A stretch of DNA of 64,000 bases, taken from the NCBI RefSeq assembly GCF_900103175.1, contig NZ_FNLF01000002.1, positions 3,920,136 to 3,984,135 of the forward strand, given 5' to 3'. The notes beneath the pieces are model-generated. The model was given only the letters and a program-made list of their open reading frames with translations, was not told the origin of the DNA and made no database searches. Positions 27,393 through 35,497 of the stretch are shown here, piece after piece (positions within the stretch are counted from its first letter, which is position 1; each line of letters starts with the position of its first letter). Made by a program: the position numbers and the translations under genes. Source of the stretch: Tsukamurella pulmonis (GTDB lineage Bacteria > Actinomycetota > Actinomycetes > Mycobacteriales > Mycobacteriaceae).

Positions 27393-27950
27393 TCACCACG
27401 TGGGGAGGTCGTACCGCCACGAGACACCCGAGTCCAGACCACGGATCAGGATCGTCGCCGGCCGCTTGACCCCGTCGGCCGCGCGAGGAAGCGCGACCCG
27501 TGCGGACGTCTGAACGGACTGCCCCTTCTTCAGTCGGACCGGTCCGTCGATCATCGAGTCCGGAAGCCCTGCCCTCGATATCTCGTCGCCCGCGCCGAAG
27601 GTCCGTCCGTCGATCTCGATCGCGAGCGACTTCTGATCGAAGTCGAAGGCGGCGAGCGATACGCCTTCGATCGTCAGATCAACGATGACGCACAGGTGAG
27701 TGCCTTCGTTGTTGCACGGTTCCATAGAGGCGTACCCGGTCTGCGTGACGTTCGCGGCGGAGCGCCCCCGGAGCGCCCGCAATGTCTGGCCGCTGACGCC
27801 GTCGGCTGCATAGGTCTTGCCGACGAACAGGTAGACACCCTTGGGCGCGCCGTACAGCGCATTCGTGAGCAGCCCATTGGCCAGCGCGATGACCGCACAT
27901 CCGAGCAGCGTGACCAGCACTCGACCAGTGACACCCAATCCACCCTTCAC
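27393..27950 (-). CDS. Membrane-anchored secreted protein of unknown function
   Basis: 185 aa from GTG 27950; the frame stays open to a TTG at 28001, so the start is uncertain, but the upstream extension lies inside a dispersed repeat and is unlikely. One N-terminal span or signal anchor (GRVLVTLLGCAVIALANGLLTNALYG), then an outside beta-rich domain with two cysteines (MEPCNNEGTHLCVIVDLTIEGVSLAAFDFDQKSLAIEIDGRTF) resembling immunoglobulin-like DUF4352 domains in layout. No known function. Downstream of uvrD1's promoter region, pointing the same way. Confidence 0.5.
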   Translation of the reverse strand: MKGGLGVTGRVLVTLLGCAVIALANGLLTNALYGAPKGVYLFVGKTYAADGVSGQTLRALRGRSAANVTQTGYASMEPCNNEGTHLCVIVDLTIEGVSLAAFDFDQKSLAIEIDGRTFGAGDEISRAGLPDSMIDGPVRLKKGQSVQTSARVALPRAADGVKRPATILIRGLDSGVSWRYDLPTW

Positions 27951-27990
27951 TATTGGAAAATACCAGGGGAGTGCGCCCGACGGGGCTCCT

Positions 27991-28050
27991 CGCACCCGCA
28001 ACGACCGAGCGCACCCGGCGTGCCGGGTGCGCTCGGGTGGAACGGGTGCG
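27991..28050 (-). repeat. Dispersed palindromic repeat, copy B (also a terminator hairpin)
   Basis: Read on the minus strand it aligns with copy A from end to end. Its core is a perfect hairpin with 15-base arms CCGAGCGCACCCGGC (28005-28019) and GCCGGGTGCGCTCGG (28022-28036). It begins right after the stop of the secreted paralogue gene at 28052, so it probably ends that transcript. Confidence 0.8.
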
Positions 28051-28051
28051 G

Positions 28052-29848
28052 TCAGGCCGCGGCGGCCGCATCCACGGAGGAATCCGACGAATCCGCGGAC
28101 TCCGACGTCGAGCCGCTCGACGAGGAATCCGTGGAACCCTCCTCGACCGGGACCTCAGCAGCCGGGGACTCGGCAGCCGGGGTCTCCGCCGCGGGCGCCT
28201 CCGCCTCGGACGACTCCGGCGTCTCGACGACAGGGGTCCCGGCGTCGGGCGCTTCGGCGACCGGGGTCCCGACGGTCGGCTCCTCGGCCGGAGCACTCGA
28301 CTCCGGCGCACCGGTGGCGGGAGACTCCGAGGCCTCAGCGGGCACCGTCGGCGACGAGGACTCCGCCGTTCCGCCCGACGTTCCCGAGGCGTCGTCGGCG
28401 TCGTGGGCGGCCGGGGCGGCGGTCTTCGCCGGCGCATCCGCGAGCGTCGTGGCGGTCACGGTCTCGGCGGTCTTGCCGAGCAGGCCGTCGACGAAGCCGG
28501 TCCCGACACCGAGCAGGCCCGGCAGCAGACCGATGGTGAACGGGTTGTCCGAGAACAGCGCGTTGTTGCCCTCGGTCAGCGTGGCACCGAGGCCCGCCAC
28601 CGCGGCGTTGATCGCCGCGACCGGATCGCCGGTCGCGAGCGCCTTCACCACGTTCTCGACGCCGGCGAGCGCGGCCGACGGCACCATCCGCGTCGCGTTG
28701 TAGAGCCCGAGCGTCAGGTACAGCAGCGGCTCCGCGGCACCGTCGAGGCCCTTGCCGAGCGGGCCGAGGAACGGGTTGATCAGGTCACCGGTCTGGAGCA
28801 CGGCGCCGCCGAGCTCCAGCAGCGGCGCGGCGAGGATGCCGTGGATGACCTCGTAGGACTGCGACCACTCCCCACTCGGCACTCCGGTGAGCAGGGTGCT
28901 GAAGATCCGCTGCAGGCCGTCCGGGCCGGCGAGGTTGGTGGCGATCCGGGTGAGCGTGTCGGTCCAGATCCCGCCGATCGCCCCGAAGTCCGGCAGCGCC
29001 GTCGGCGAGGCGGCGAGTGTCGACGCCGAGGCGGGCGCGAAGGTGACCTTGTTCCCCGTGGGCAGGGTGAACGGGCCGGCGTTCGCCCACTCGGAACCGG
29101 CGATGCCGCCGATGATCGTCGGGATCAGGTTGACCAGGCTGGGGATCGCTCCGAAATCGCCGAACAGGGCGCCGATCGCCTTCTCGTTCACGGCGGAGGC
29201 CGTGCCGAACAGCGACGTCAGGGCCGCGGCGGGGCCGCTGGTGCTGAGCGCCTTGAGTGCGGCGGTGACGCCGTCGGCCAGGAGGGCCGGCACCTCGATG
29301 CCCGCCTGGAGCGGTCCGAGGGCGAGGCCGAGCAACGGGCCCAGCGCGGCGGTCAGGCCGTCCCCGATCGGGCCGAGCTGGCCGCCGATCGCGTCCATCA
29401 CCGGGAGCAGGCTGATCGCGGGCGTGAGGACCGCGCCGGTGATGGTCGTGGCGAAGGTGGTCCACGCTTCGCCCACCTTCCCCGCGGCGAGGTCGGCCTG
29501 GATCTTCTCGAGGTTCACCAGCAGGTTGTCCTCGAGGTAACCGAAGAAGGCCTCGCCCGCGTCGCCCGCCGCCCCCGCGATCGTGCCGGCGGTGGCGAAC
29601 TGGTCCTGCACCAGCTTCGTCAGGCCGGTGACCGGATCGGTGACGAACTTCAGGCCCATCGTCGTGGCCCAGTTCGCGATGGCGCCGGCCGCGTCGCCGA
29701 TGTCGGTGACGATCGGCGGGAGCGACGGTGCCGTCACCGCGCCCATCGACGTGGCGACGGGGGCGACGGCGACGGCCGCCGCCGCGGCCATGGCGACGGC
29801 GGGTGCGGCGTAACGACGGTGGGAGGACCGAGGATCTGCTGCGAGCAT
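28052..29848 (-). CDS. Secreted tandem paralogue 1, Ser/Glu/Pro-rich tail, unknown function
   Basis: 598 aa. Signal peptide (HRRYAAPAVAMAAAAAVAVAPVATSMGA), then an alpha-helical, Ala/Gly/Leu-rich body of about 450 residues with blocks shared with the next gene: DLINPFLGPLGKGLDG, ALATGDPVAAIN, NPFTIGLLPGLLGVGTGFVDG. The last 120 residues are a low-complexity Ser/Glu/Pro/Ala tail with imperfect repeats (ETPAAESPAAEVP). It has no PE, PPE or WxG motif. ATG 29848 has GAAGGG upstream, the same spacing as in the paralogue. Probably a surface or envelope protein; no function can be assigned. CRP-like site in its leader. Confidence 0.65.
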   Translation of the reverse strand: MLAADPRSSHRRYAAPAVAMAAAAAVAVAPVATSMGAVTAPSLPPIVTDIGDAAGAIANWATTMGLKFVTDPVTGLTKLVQDQFATAGTIAGAAGDAGEAFFGYLEDNLLVNLEKIQADLAAGKVGEAWTTFATTITGAVLTPAISLLPVMDAIGGQLGPIGDGLTAALGPLLGLALGPLQAGIEVPALLADGVTAALKALSTSGPAAALTSLFGTASAVNEKAIGALFGDFGAIPSLVNLIPTIIGGIAGSEWANAGPFTLPTGNKVTFAPASASTLAASPTALPDFGAIGGIWTDTLTRIATNLAGPDGLQRIFSTLLTGVPSGEWSQSYEVIHGILAAPLLELGGAVLQTGDLINPFLGPLGKGLDGAAEPLLYLTLGLYNATRMVPSAALAGVENVVKALATGDPVAAINAAVAGLGATLTEGNNALFSDNPFTIGLLPGLLGVGTGFVDGLLGKTAETVTATTLADAPAKTAAPAAHDADDASGTSGGTAESSSPTVPAEASESPATGAPESSAPAEEPTVGTPVAEAPDAGTPVVETPESSEAEAPAAETPAAESPAAEVPVEEGSTDSSSSGSTSESADSSDSSVDAAAAA

Positions 29849-29869
29849 GGAGGAACACCCTTCAACTGG

Positions 29870-29926
29870 AGTGAGCCGGATCACACGACGAACCGGACGA
29901 ACGGAACATACGCCCACGCCGTGGAT
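29870..29926 (-). promoter_or_regulatory. Promoter of paralogue 1 with CRP/GlxR-like site
   Basis: AGTGAGCCGGATCACA (29870-29885) is TGTGA-N6-TCACT on the gene strand, a good CRP-family operator. Upstream are a -10-like TATGTT (29905-29910) and the motif CCCACGCCGTGGAT (29913-29926). Order and spacing match those in front of the second paralogue. The operator would lie about 14-29 bases after the transcript start, a repressing position. Confidence 0.55.
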
Positions 29927-30037
29927 ATTCGGGCCGCTTTGAAGGAAGCTTTGCGACACCACACGTCAATCTGTCTCAATGCGGTCTGCACGTTTCTGAA
30001 TGGAGCAGGTCACGGGCCTTTTCGGGGCCGGAGTGGA

Positions 30038-30100
30038 GAACAGCTCCCCAGCGGGCCGCGCGGCCGGTAGTTCCACGCGGACTCCACTGGGGAGCTGTTC
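30038..30100. terminator. Long inverted repeat after paralogue 2
   Basis: Perfect 14-base arms GAACAGCTCCCCAG (30038-30051) and CTGGGGAGCTGTTC (30087-30100) around a 35-base GC-rich centre. It follows the stop at 30111 on the minus strand by 10 bases and is most simply a terminator. Confidence 0.6.
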
Positions 30101-30110
30101 GGGATCGACG

Positions 30111-31931
30111 TCAGGCGTCGATGGACTCCCCCGTGCCGGAGGCGTCGTCGGACTCGCCGGCCTCGACGGTGCCGCCCTCCTCCGCCCCGCCGGTGGCCGG
30201 GGCCTCGACGGTCTCCGCCGGGGTCTCGGCGGCCTCCGCCGGGGTCTCAACGGCCTCCGCCGGGGTCTCGGCGGTCGGCTCCGCAGGCACCGGCGGCTCA
30301 GGCGTCGTGGCCTCCGGAGTGGTGGCCTCGGGAGTGGTGGCCTCGGGCGTGGTCGGCGCGACCGGGTCCGCGGGCGCGGACGGCACGGCCGGATCGACGG
30401 ACTCGGACGGCACCGTCGGGGCCGAGACCTCGACGGCCCCCGTCGCCGGCGTCGCGACCGCCGGTGCGCCGGCCGCCGGCGCTACGACGGTCACCTCGGC
30501 GGACTTCGCGACGCTCGCAGCCTCGGCAGGTGCGGCGGGTGCGGCGGGCTTGAAGGCGTCGAGGATGTTCTTGCCGATGTTCGCCAACCCCGGGAAGACG
30601 GCGTTGTCGAACGGATTGTCCTTGGCGACGAAGAGGCGGTCGTTGAGGAAGGTGGTCAACGCGCCGATGTCGGCCGTGAGCCCGGTGAGGGCCTTGGCCG
30701 GGTCGCCGGAGAGCAGCGCGGTCACCAGGTTCTGGCCGATCGCCACCACCTTGCCCGGGGTGTCGAAGAGCACCGCCAGCGCGGAGTTGCCGAGGCCGAT
30801 GAAGTCCGCCTGGGAGTTCGTGAGACCGGTCCCGATCGGGCCGAGGTACGGGTTGATGAGATCGGTGATGGGCAGGACGCCGCCCAGCAGGACGATGATC
30901 GACAGTGCCTTGGCCTTGTCGGTGACGTCGCCGATCGCGCCGGCGGGATCCCCCTTGGCGAGCTTGGCGAGCGCGTCGGCGATCGTGCCCGCGACGCCGG
31001 GCGTCCACTGGTCGCCCTTCCAGGACGCGACGAACATCTCGTAGCCGGCCTTCCACGCCTCGAAGAGGGCGTCGAAGGCGGGCATCCCGACGGGTGCGGC
31101 GGCGACGGCGGCGCGCGCGGCGAAGGCGTCGGCCTGCGCGGAGGCGGGCAGCTTCGGCAGCATCTCGCCGAGCACCGCGGAGCCGGCCTTGACCAGATTG
31201 GGGATGAGCCCCGTCGACGCGTTGGAGAGGTTGGCCTCGAGGAACTTGCCGATGCCCGCGACGCCGCTCGCGACCGCGGCGCCGATCTTGGTGACGTCGC
31301 CGGTCAAGACCGACTTGACGATGGCCTCCCCCGCGGCGAGCACCTCGTAGGGCAGGCGCGTGGCCAGCGCGAGAGCGGACTGGCCGATCGGGATCAGGTG
31401 CGGGAAGGCGGCGTCGAGCCCCTTGCCGAGGGCGCCGAGCTTGGGATTGAACTCGCCCGCGACGGGGAAGAGCACGGCCATCATGGCGATCATCGTGGTG
31501 GTCTCGACGAGGCCGCCGATCGGCCGGTACGCGCCCGCGATGCTGCCCTTGCTCAGCGCCTCGAAGGCCTGCTCGAAGGACTTCTGCACGCCGCCGCCGT
31601 ACTCGCCCGCGAGGCTGGCCTGCACCTGCTGGAACGCCTCCCGCAGGGTGTCGGCGACGAAGGTGACATCTCCCCAGCCCCAGGTCGGCGCGGTGGCCGC
31701 AGCCGTGGCCACGGGCCCGGCGGCCCGGGGCAGGAAGTCGGCGACGGAGCCGGCGACCTGCGCCTGCAGGCTCACCAGCTTCGCCGGGTTGACGAGGACG
31801 GTGGACGCGGGCGCGGTGACGGCCCCGACGGAGGCGGTCACCGGGGCGACGGCGATCGCGGCCGCGGTGACCAGGGCGAGGGAGGCGCCGGCGTAGCGGC
31901 GCGAGACGGGACGACGGACAGCGGCATGCAT
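30111..31931 (-). CDS. Secreted tandem paralogue 2, PEATT/ETPAEA repeat tail, unknown function
   Basis: 606 aa. Signal peptide (SRRYAGASLALVTAAAIAVAPVTASVGA) nearly like paralogue 1, then an alpha-helical body with the same landmarks: DLINPYLGPIGTGLT, ALLSGDPAKALTG, NPFDNAVFPGLANIGKNI. The tail holds three PEATT units and several ETPAEA units, coded by near-exact 15-base repeats (about 30300-30350), so its length may vary between strains. ATG 31931 chosen by analogy with paralogue 1 (GAAGGGTG ... CCTCCATG in both); a GTG at 31943 is possible. Likely on the cell surface; function unknown. The pair probably arose by duplication including the promoter. Confidence 0.65.
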   Translation of the reverse strand: MHAAVRRPVSRRYAGASLALVTAAAIAVAPVTASVGAVTAPASTVLVNPAKLVSLQAQVAGSVADFLPRAAGPVATAAATAPTWGWGDVTFVADTLREAFQQVQASLAGEYGGGVQKSFEQAFEALSKGSIAGAYRPIGGLVETTTMIAMMAVLFPVAGEFNPKLGALGKGLDAAFPHLIPIGQSALALATRLPYEVLAAGEAIVKSVLTGDVTKIGAAVASGVAGIGKFLEANLSNASTGLIPNLVKAGSAVLGEMLPKLPASAQADAFAARAAVAAAPVGMPAFDALFEAWKAGYEMFVASWKGDQWTPGVAGTIADALAKLAKGDPAGAIGDVTDKAKALSIIVLLGGVLPITDLINPYLGPIGTGLTNSQADFIGLGNSALAVLFDTPGKVVAIGQNLVTALLSGDPAKALTGLTADIGALTTFLNDRLFVAKDNPFDNAVFPGLANIGKNILDAFKPAAPAAPAEAASVAKSAEVTVVAPAAGAPAVATPATGAVEVSAPTVPSESVDPAVPSAPADPVAPTTPEATTPEATTPEATTPEPPVPAEPTAETPAEAVETPAEAAETPAETVEAPATGGAEEGGTVEAGESDDASGTGESIDA

Positions 31932-31953
31932 GGAGGCAGGCACCCTTCGCTTG

Positions 31954-32009
31954 AGTGATACCGATCACAGGAGTTCGGACCAGGGCACCATACAACCCAC
32001 ACCGTGGAT
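31954..32009 (-). promoter_or_regulatory. Promoter of paralogue 2 with CRP/GlxR-like site
   Basis: AGTGATACCGATCACA (31954-31969) reads TGTGATCGGTATCACT on the gene strand: a TGTGA-N6-TCACT operator with GTGAT/ATCAC symmetry. TATGGT (31987-31992) is the -10 candidate and CCCACACCGTGGAT (31996-32009) the shared upstream motif, 26 bases beyond the operator (27 in paralogue 1). Confidence 0.6.
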
Positions 32010-32137
32010 TTACGTCCGATTCCATGGAAACCTTGAGACATTGAACGTTGCTGTGTCGCAGAAATTAATCCACGCTGCGGGTAAACAGCAGGTCAGACGC
32101 TGCCGCAGGTCAGGAGCACACCGTCGGGGATGGAGCG

Positions 32138-33961
32138 TCAGCGCGCCGCCGTCGCGGGCACCAGCAGCCCGACGGGACCGCTGCCGACGCACGCGACGAG
32201 GCCCGGCGTTTCCGCGCGCGCGATGAGCCCGTCGCCCGTGCCCGTCACCCGCGCGTAGACGGTGTGCGCGCCCTTGCGCACCGGCACCCGCACGGGCGTC
32301 GCGCCGCGCTGCTGCGCCAGGGTCAGCTCGCCGTCCTCGGAGGCCAGGTAGTTCAGTTCCACGACCCAGTCCCAGAACGCGAGCGGGCCCTCGTACGCGA
32401 GGACGGCCGGCGCACCGTCGTCGACCCGGGTCCCGCACGGGAACGGCCCGAGCGGCAGGCTGCGCACGCGCGTCACCGTGCCGGGCTGGAAGCGCCCGGA
32501 CCGGTCCGCCACCGTGGCCTCCCCCGCGTACTCGGCGAAGCGCGGGTACGCCGGCTGTGTGGCGAGGATCCGGGAGAGCCGGTTGTTGGGGCCGGACAGC
32601 CTGCTCAGGACGCCGAGGTCGACCTCCTGGTCGATCATCTCGCGATCCGCGTACTGCGCCGCCCCGGCGCGCAGATTCTGCAGGTAGGGACCGGTCGGAT
32701 TGTCGTGCCAGACCGGGGCGAAGCGGACGGCCGAGACGCTGCCACTGACCGCGAAGGCGATCACCACGGCGATCCGCAGCCGCCGGTCGCTCACGAAACC
32801 GGCCGTCTTTCGAGTCAGGTTCCCCCGGAGGCCGTCGCGGGCTCGAAAACGCCCGGTTTCGGTCCGTAGGACCAGGGCACCGGCCAGCGTGAGCACCCAG
32901 GCGAAGTCGGCGAAGTAGCGCAGCGACAGCGGCAGCAGCGGCGAGGTGAATTCGGAGCTGCGCAGGAAGAACACCGTCGACGAGGCGCCGAGGAAGTACA
33001 CGCCCGCCGCGCCCCAGGCGGCGACGCCCCGCGGCGCGAGCCGCCCCGTGACGGCGAGGATGGCCGCGACCGCGAGCAGCCCGACGACGGTCAGCGCCAC
33101 CGCGGTGACCACCAGCGGCGGCCCCGGATTGGTGCGGGTCCAGGTCCACGGCCCACCGAGGGCGGCGGGCGCGAGCACCGCGTTCAGCGACCGCCCGAGC
33201 ACTTTCGCCGTGAAGTCGACGGTGTGTGTACCCGGCCGCGACGCCGTCACCGTCAGCCACAGCACGATCCATCCGGCGACGATCACCGCGAACGCGAGCC
33301 AGAGCGCGCGCCCGCGACGCAGCACCGTCCGCACCGGGCGCCCATGCCCCCGCAGGTACGGCAGCAGGCACGCCGTCGCGAGCGCGACGAACGGGATGAC
33401 CAGCGCCTTCTCGAAGAACAGCAGCGTCCCCAGCAGCGCGAGCACCGCGTACACCCCGGACCGACGGTGTCCGCGCAGGTAGCGCACCGTCTCCGCGATC
33501 ACCACCGCCAGGCCGATCTGCAGCGGCAGCGCGTTCAACCCCGAGGCCCACCACGCCATCGCCGTCAGCGTGAGCGGACTGAACAGGAAGAACACGAAGG
33601 GCACCAGCACGACCGGGCGGCGCCCGGCGATCACCACGAGCGCGCGCAGGGTCGCCAGGGAGGCCAGGGCCTGCAGCACGAGCAGCGAGGCGGCCGCGGC
33701 GGGCCAGCTCAGCGGCGCGACCTTGGTGATCGCGGCCGCGGTGAACAGCGTGCCCGGCATGAAGTGGCCGTCGTAGTCGACGAACCATGCGCCGAGATCC
33801 GTGAGCGGTCGCGACGCTCGGCCGATGAAGGCGACGTCGTCCCAGTAGAAGTTCCCGCGGGCCAGCACGAAGCCGCGCACGACGAGCTGCCCGACGATGA
33901 GCACTGCCGCACCGATCCACAGCAGGCGCTGCGGAGCGGGGAGCCGGGACGGACGGAGCAC
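32138..33961 (-). CDS. Polytopic membrane protein, GT-C glycosyltransferase-like
   Basis: 607 aa. About ten membrane spans in the first 400 residues. An early loop NFYWDDVAFIGRASRPL with paired Asp after the first span is what GT-C lipid-linked-sugar glycosyltransferases show, and ends in a roughly 200-residue outside domain (RFAPVWHDNPTGPYLQNLRAG...). The family is therefore suggested, not proven. GTG 33961 is proposed as start because an ATG frame further up would run into the divergent chorismate mutase gene; TATCGA at 33967-33972 could be its -10. If GT-C, it would add a sugar to an envelope glycan such as arabinogalactan or lipoarabinomannan. Confidence 0.55.
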   Translation of the reverse strand: MLRPSRLPAPQRLLWIGAAVLIVGQLVVRGFVLARGNFYWDDVAFIGRASRPLTDLGAWFVDYDGHFMPGTLFTAAAITKVAPLSWPAAAASLLVLQALASLATLRALVVIAGRRPVVLVPFVFFLFSPLTLTAMAWWASGLNALPLQIGLAVVIAETVRYLRGHRRSGVYAVLALLGTLLFFEKALVIPFVALATACLLPYLRGHGRPVRTVLRRGRALWLAFAVIVAGWIVLWLTVTASRPGTHTVDFTAKVLGRSLNAVLAPAALGGPWTWTRTNPGPPLVVTAVALTVVGLLAVAAILAVTGRLAPRGVAAWGAAGVYFLGASSTVFFLRSSEFTSPLLPLSLRYFADFAWVLTLAGALVLRTETGRFRARDGLRGNLTRKTAGFVSDRRLRIAVVIAFAVSGSVSAVRFAPVWHDNPTGPYLQNLRAGAAQYADREMIDQEVDLGVLSRLSGPNNRLSRILATQPAYPRFAEYAGEATVADRSGRFQPGTVTRVRSLPLGPFPCGTRVDDGAPAVLAYEGPLAFWDWVVELNYLASEDGELTLAQQRGATPVRVPVRKGAHTVYARVTGTGDGLIARAETPGLVACVGSGPVGLLVPATAAR

Positions 33962-34003
33962 GGTGCTCGATAGTAGGTCCCGCGGCTGTGGAAAACTTGA
34001 GCC

Positions 34004-34288
34004 ATGAGCACACCGGACGACACCGGCGCCGAGACGCCGCTCGCCGACGAGGAGATCCAGGCCCTGCGCGAGGAGATCGATCGCCTCGACGCCGAGATCC
34101 TGGCCGCGATCAAGCGCCGCAGCGAGGTCTCGCAGATCATCGGCCGCACGCGCATGGCGTCGGGCGGCACCCGCCTGGTGCACTCGCGCGAGATGAAGGT
34201 GCTCGAGCGGTTCTCGGAGCTGGGCCGCGAGGGGCACACCCTCGCGATGCTGCTCCTGCGCCTCGGCCGGGGGCCCCTGGGCCGCTAG
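34004..34288 (+). CDS. Chorismate mutase, AroQ type (Rv0948c-like)
   Basis: 94 aa, all-helical AroQ domain: EEIQALREEIDRLDAEILAAIKRRSEVSQIIGRTRMASGGTRLVHSREMKVLERF, giving Arg and Lys residues for chorismate binding, and the C-terminal LLLRLGRGPLGR. The short form and C-terminus match the intracellular mycobacterial chorismate mutase, which is weak alone and is activated by binding DAHP synthase (AroG). It turns chorismate into prephenate for Phe and Tyr. Its stop codon interlocks with that of the convergent monooxygenase gene (4-base overlap). Confidence 0.92.
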   Translation: MSTPDDTGAETPLADEEIQALREEIDRLDAEILAAIKRRSEVSQIIGRTRMASGGTRLVHSREMKVLERFSELGREGHTLAMLLLRLGRGPLGR

Positions 34289-35424
34289 TCCGACGGTCCG
34301 CGGTCCGGCATCGCCGTGAAGAACTCGACGAGCGCGTTCGGCGCGTCGTCACCGAGGAGCATGGTCGCCATCTCCTCCGCGGACGCCGCGGATTCCTCCG
34401 CGCGGTCGAACATCTCCCGCTCGTAGGCGGCGAGCGCGCCGTCGAGGTCGCCGGGGTTCTCGACGATGTGCCGGGCCAGCTCGGCACCGTCGAACAGCGC
34501 GATGTTGGCGCCCTCGCCGGCGGGCGGGCAGACGTGCGCGGCGTCGCCGACCAGCGTGACGCCGGGGACGTGCTCCCAGCGCAGGCCGACGGGCAGCGTG
34601 AAGAGCTTCCGCGGCACGAGCGGCGTATCGGATTCCCCGATCAGCCGGAGCAGCTCGCCCGACCAGCCCGGATACTCGGCGATCACGCGTTCGGGCGCCG
34701 ACGGGTCCGTCCAGTCGATCCCGTCCGCCCACTCCTCCGGCACGTGCAGCTGCGCGTAGGTGTGGACGATGTCGCCGGCCTCGGCGTGCGTGCTGATCCC
34801 GCGGCCGGGCGCGAGGGCGAACATCGCGCCCTCCCCCGCGAGCTCGGCGATGCCCGGGTGGCTGCGACGGACGTCGTGCAGGTAGGTCTCGACGTAGGTG
34901 GTGCCGTAGTAGGCCGGCTTCGCGTCCGTCACCAGGGCGCGCACCTTGGACCAGGCACCGTCCGCCCCGACGAGGAGGCCGGTGGTGACGACGGTCCCGT
35001 CGGCGAAACTCACCTCGTGCCGTCCCCCGCCGAGCGCGCGCACCGCGACGACCTTGGCGCCCCAGCGGATCGCGTCCGCGGGCACCGCGTCGATGAGCAG
35101 TTGCCGCAGCTCCCCTCGGAGCACCTCGGGGCGGCCGCCGTCGCCGTCGTCCGGGAGATCGAGGAGGACGGTGCCGTCCTGCGCGAGGGCGCGCGTCGCC
35201 TCGCCGCCCTCGTGGATCAGCGCGCGGAACTGCGGGGTGAGTCCGGCCGCTTCGAGCGCGGCCTGGCCGTCGGCCTCGTGGATGTCGAGCTGCCCGCCCT
35301 GGGTGCGTGACATCGGCGTCGGCTCCGCCTCGTAGACGACGGCCGCGATCCCGTGCACGTGCAGGACGCGGGCGAGGGCGAGGCCGCCGAGCCCGGCGCC
35401 GATGATCGTGATGGGTGCCTCCAT
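34285..35424 (-). CDS. FAD-dependent monooxygenase (TetX/PHBH group)
   Basis: 379 aa. FAD-binding GAGLGGLALARVLHVHG at the N-terminus (GxGxxG), a mid-protein VGADGAWSKVRALV (DG motif) and VTLVGDAAHVCPPAGEGANIALFDGAELA (GD motif), the triad of group A aromatic or tetracycline-type hydroxylases. Substrate unknown. It is divergent from a TetR gene, and the 73 bases between the start codons carry two perfect operators, so a small molecule sensed by the regulator is probably the substrate or inducer. ATG 35424; GGGGAG upstream. Confidence 0.88.
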   Translation of the reverse strand: MEAPITIIGAGLGGLALARVLHVHGIAAVVYEAEPTPMSRTQGGQLDIHEADGQAALEAAGLTPQFRALIHEGGEATRALAQDGTVLLDLPDDGDGGRPEVLRGELRQLLIDAVPADAIRWGAKVVAVRALGGGRHEVSFADGTVVTTGLLVGADGAWSKVRALVTDAKPAYYGTTYVETYLHDVRRSHPGIAELAGEGAMFALAPGRGISTHAEAGDIVHTYAQLHVPEEWADGIDWTDPSAPERVIAEYPGWSGELLRLIGESDTPLVPRKLFTLPVGLRWEHVPGVTLVGDAAHVCPPAGEGANIALFDGAELARHIVENPGDLDGALAAYEREMFDRAEESAASAEEMATMLLGDDAPNALVEFFTAMPDRGPSD

Positions 35425-35437
35425 GGCGCTCCCCTTT

Positions 35438-35458
35438 CATTGGAACGGTGTTCCAATG
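35438..35458. promoter_or_regulatory. TetR operator 1
   Basis: CATTGGAAC-GGT-GTTCCAATG, a perfect 9-base-arm palindrome 14 bases ahead of the monooxygenase start. It shares TGGAAC-N3-GTTCCA with operator 2. Confidence 0.8.
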
Positions 35459-35463
35459 AAGTT

Positions 35464-35478
35464 TGGAACACTGTTCCA
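35464..35478. promoter_or_regulatory. TetR operator 2
   Basis: TGGAAC-ACT-GTTCCA. Its centre is 23 bases, about two helix turns, from that of operator 1, so two dimers would sit on the same face. It covers the region just upstream of the regulator's own -10 (CAAGAT, 35486-35491). Confidence 0.8.
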
Positions 35479-35497
35479 GACATGTCAAGATGGGAGG

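Noticed and set aside
24691-27513. Very long open frame opposite uvrD1 on the plus strand
   Set aside because: GC-rich codon bias of the real gene leaves the opposite frame open. Its translation is Arg/Ala/Gly/Val-rich without domains.
27953-30070. Long plus-strand frame opposite paralogue 1
   Set aside because: Composed of Arg/Gly low-complexity sequence; the minus strand has signal peptide, ribosome site and promoter.
28052-31931. Tandem paralogues as PE/PPE proteins
   Set aside because: They have Sec signal peptides and lack PE, PPE and YxxxD/E or WxG motifs of type VII substrates.
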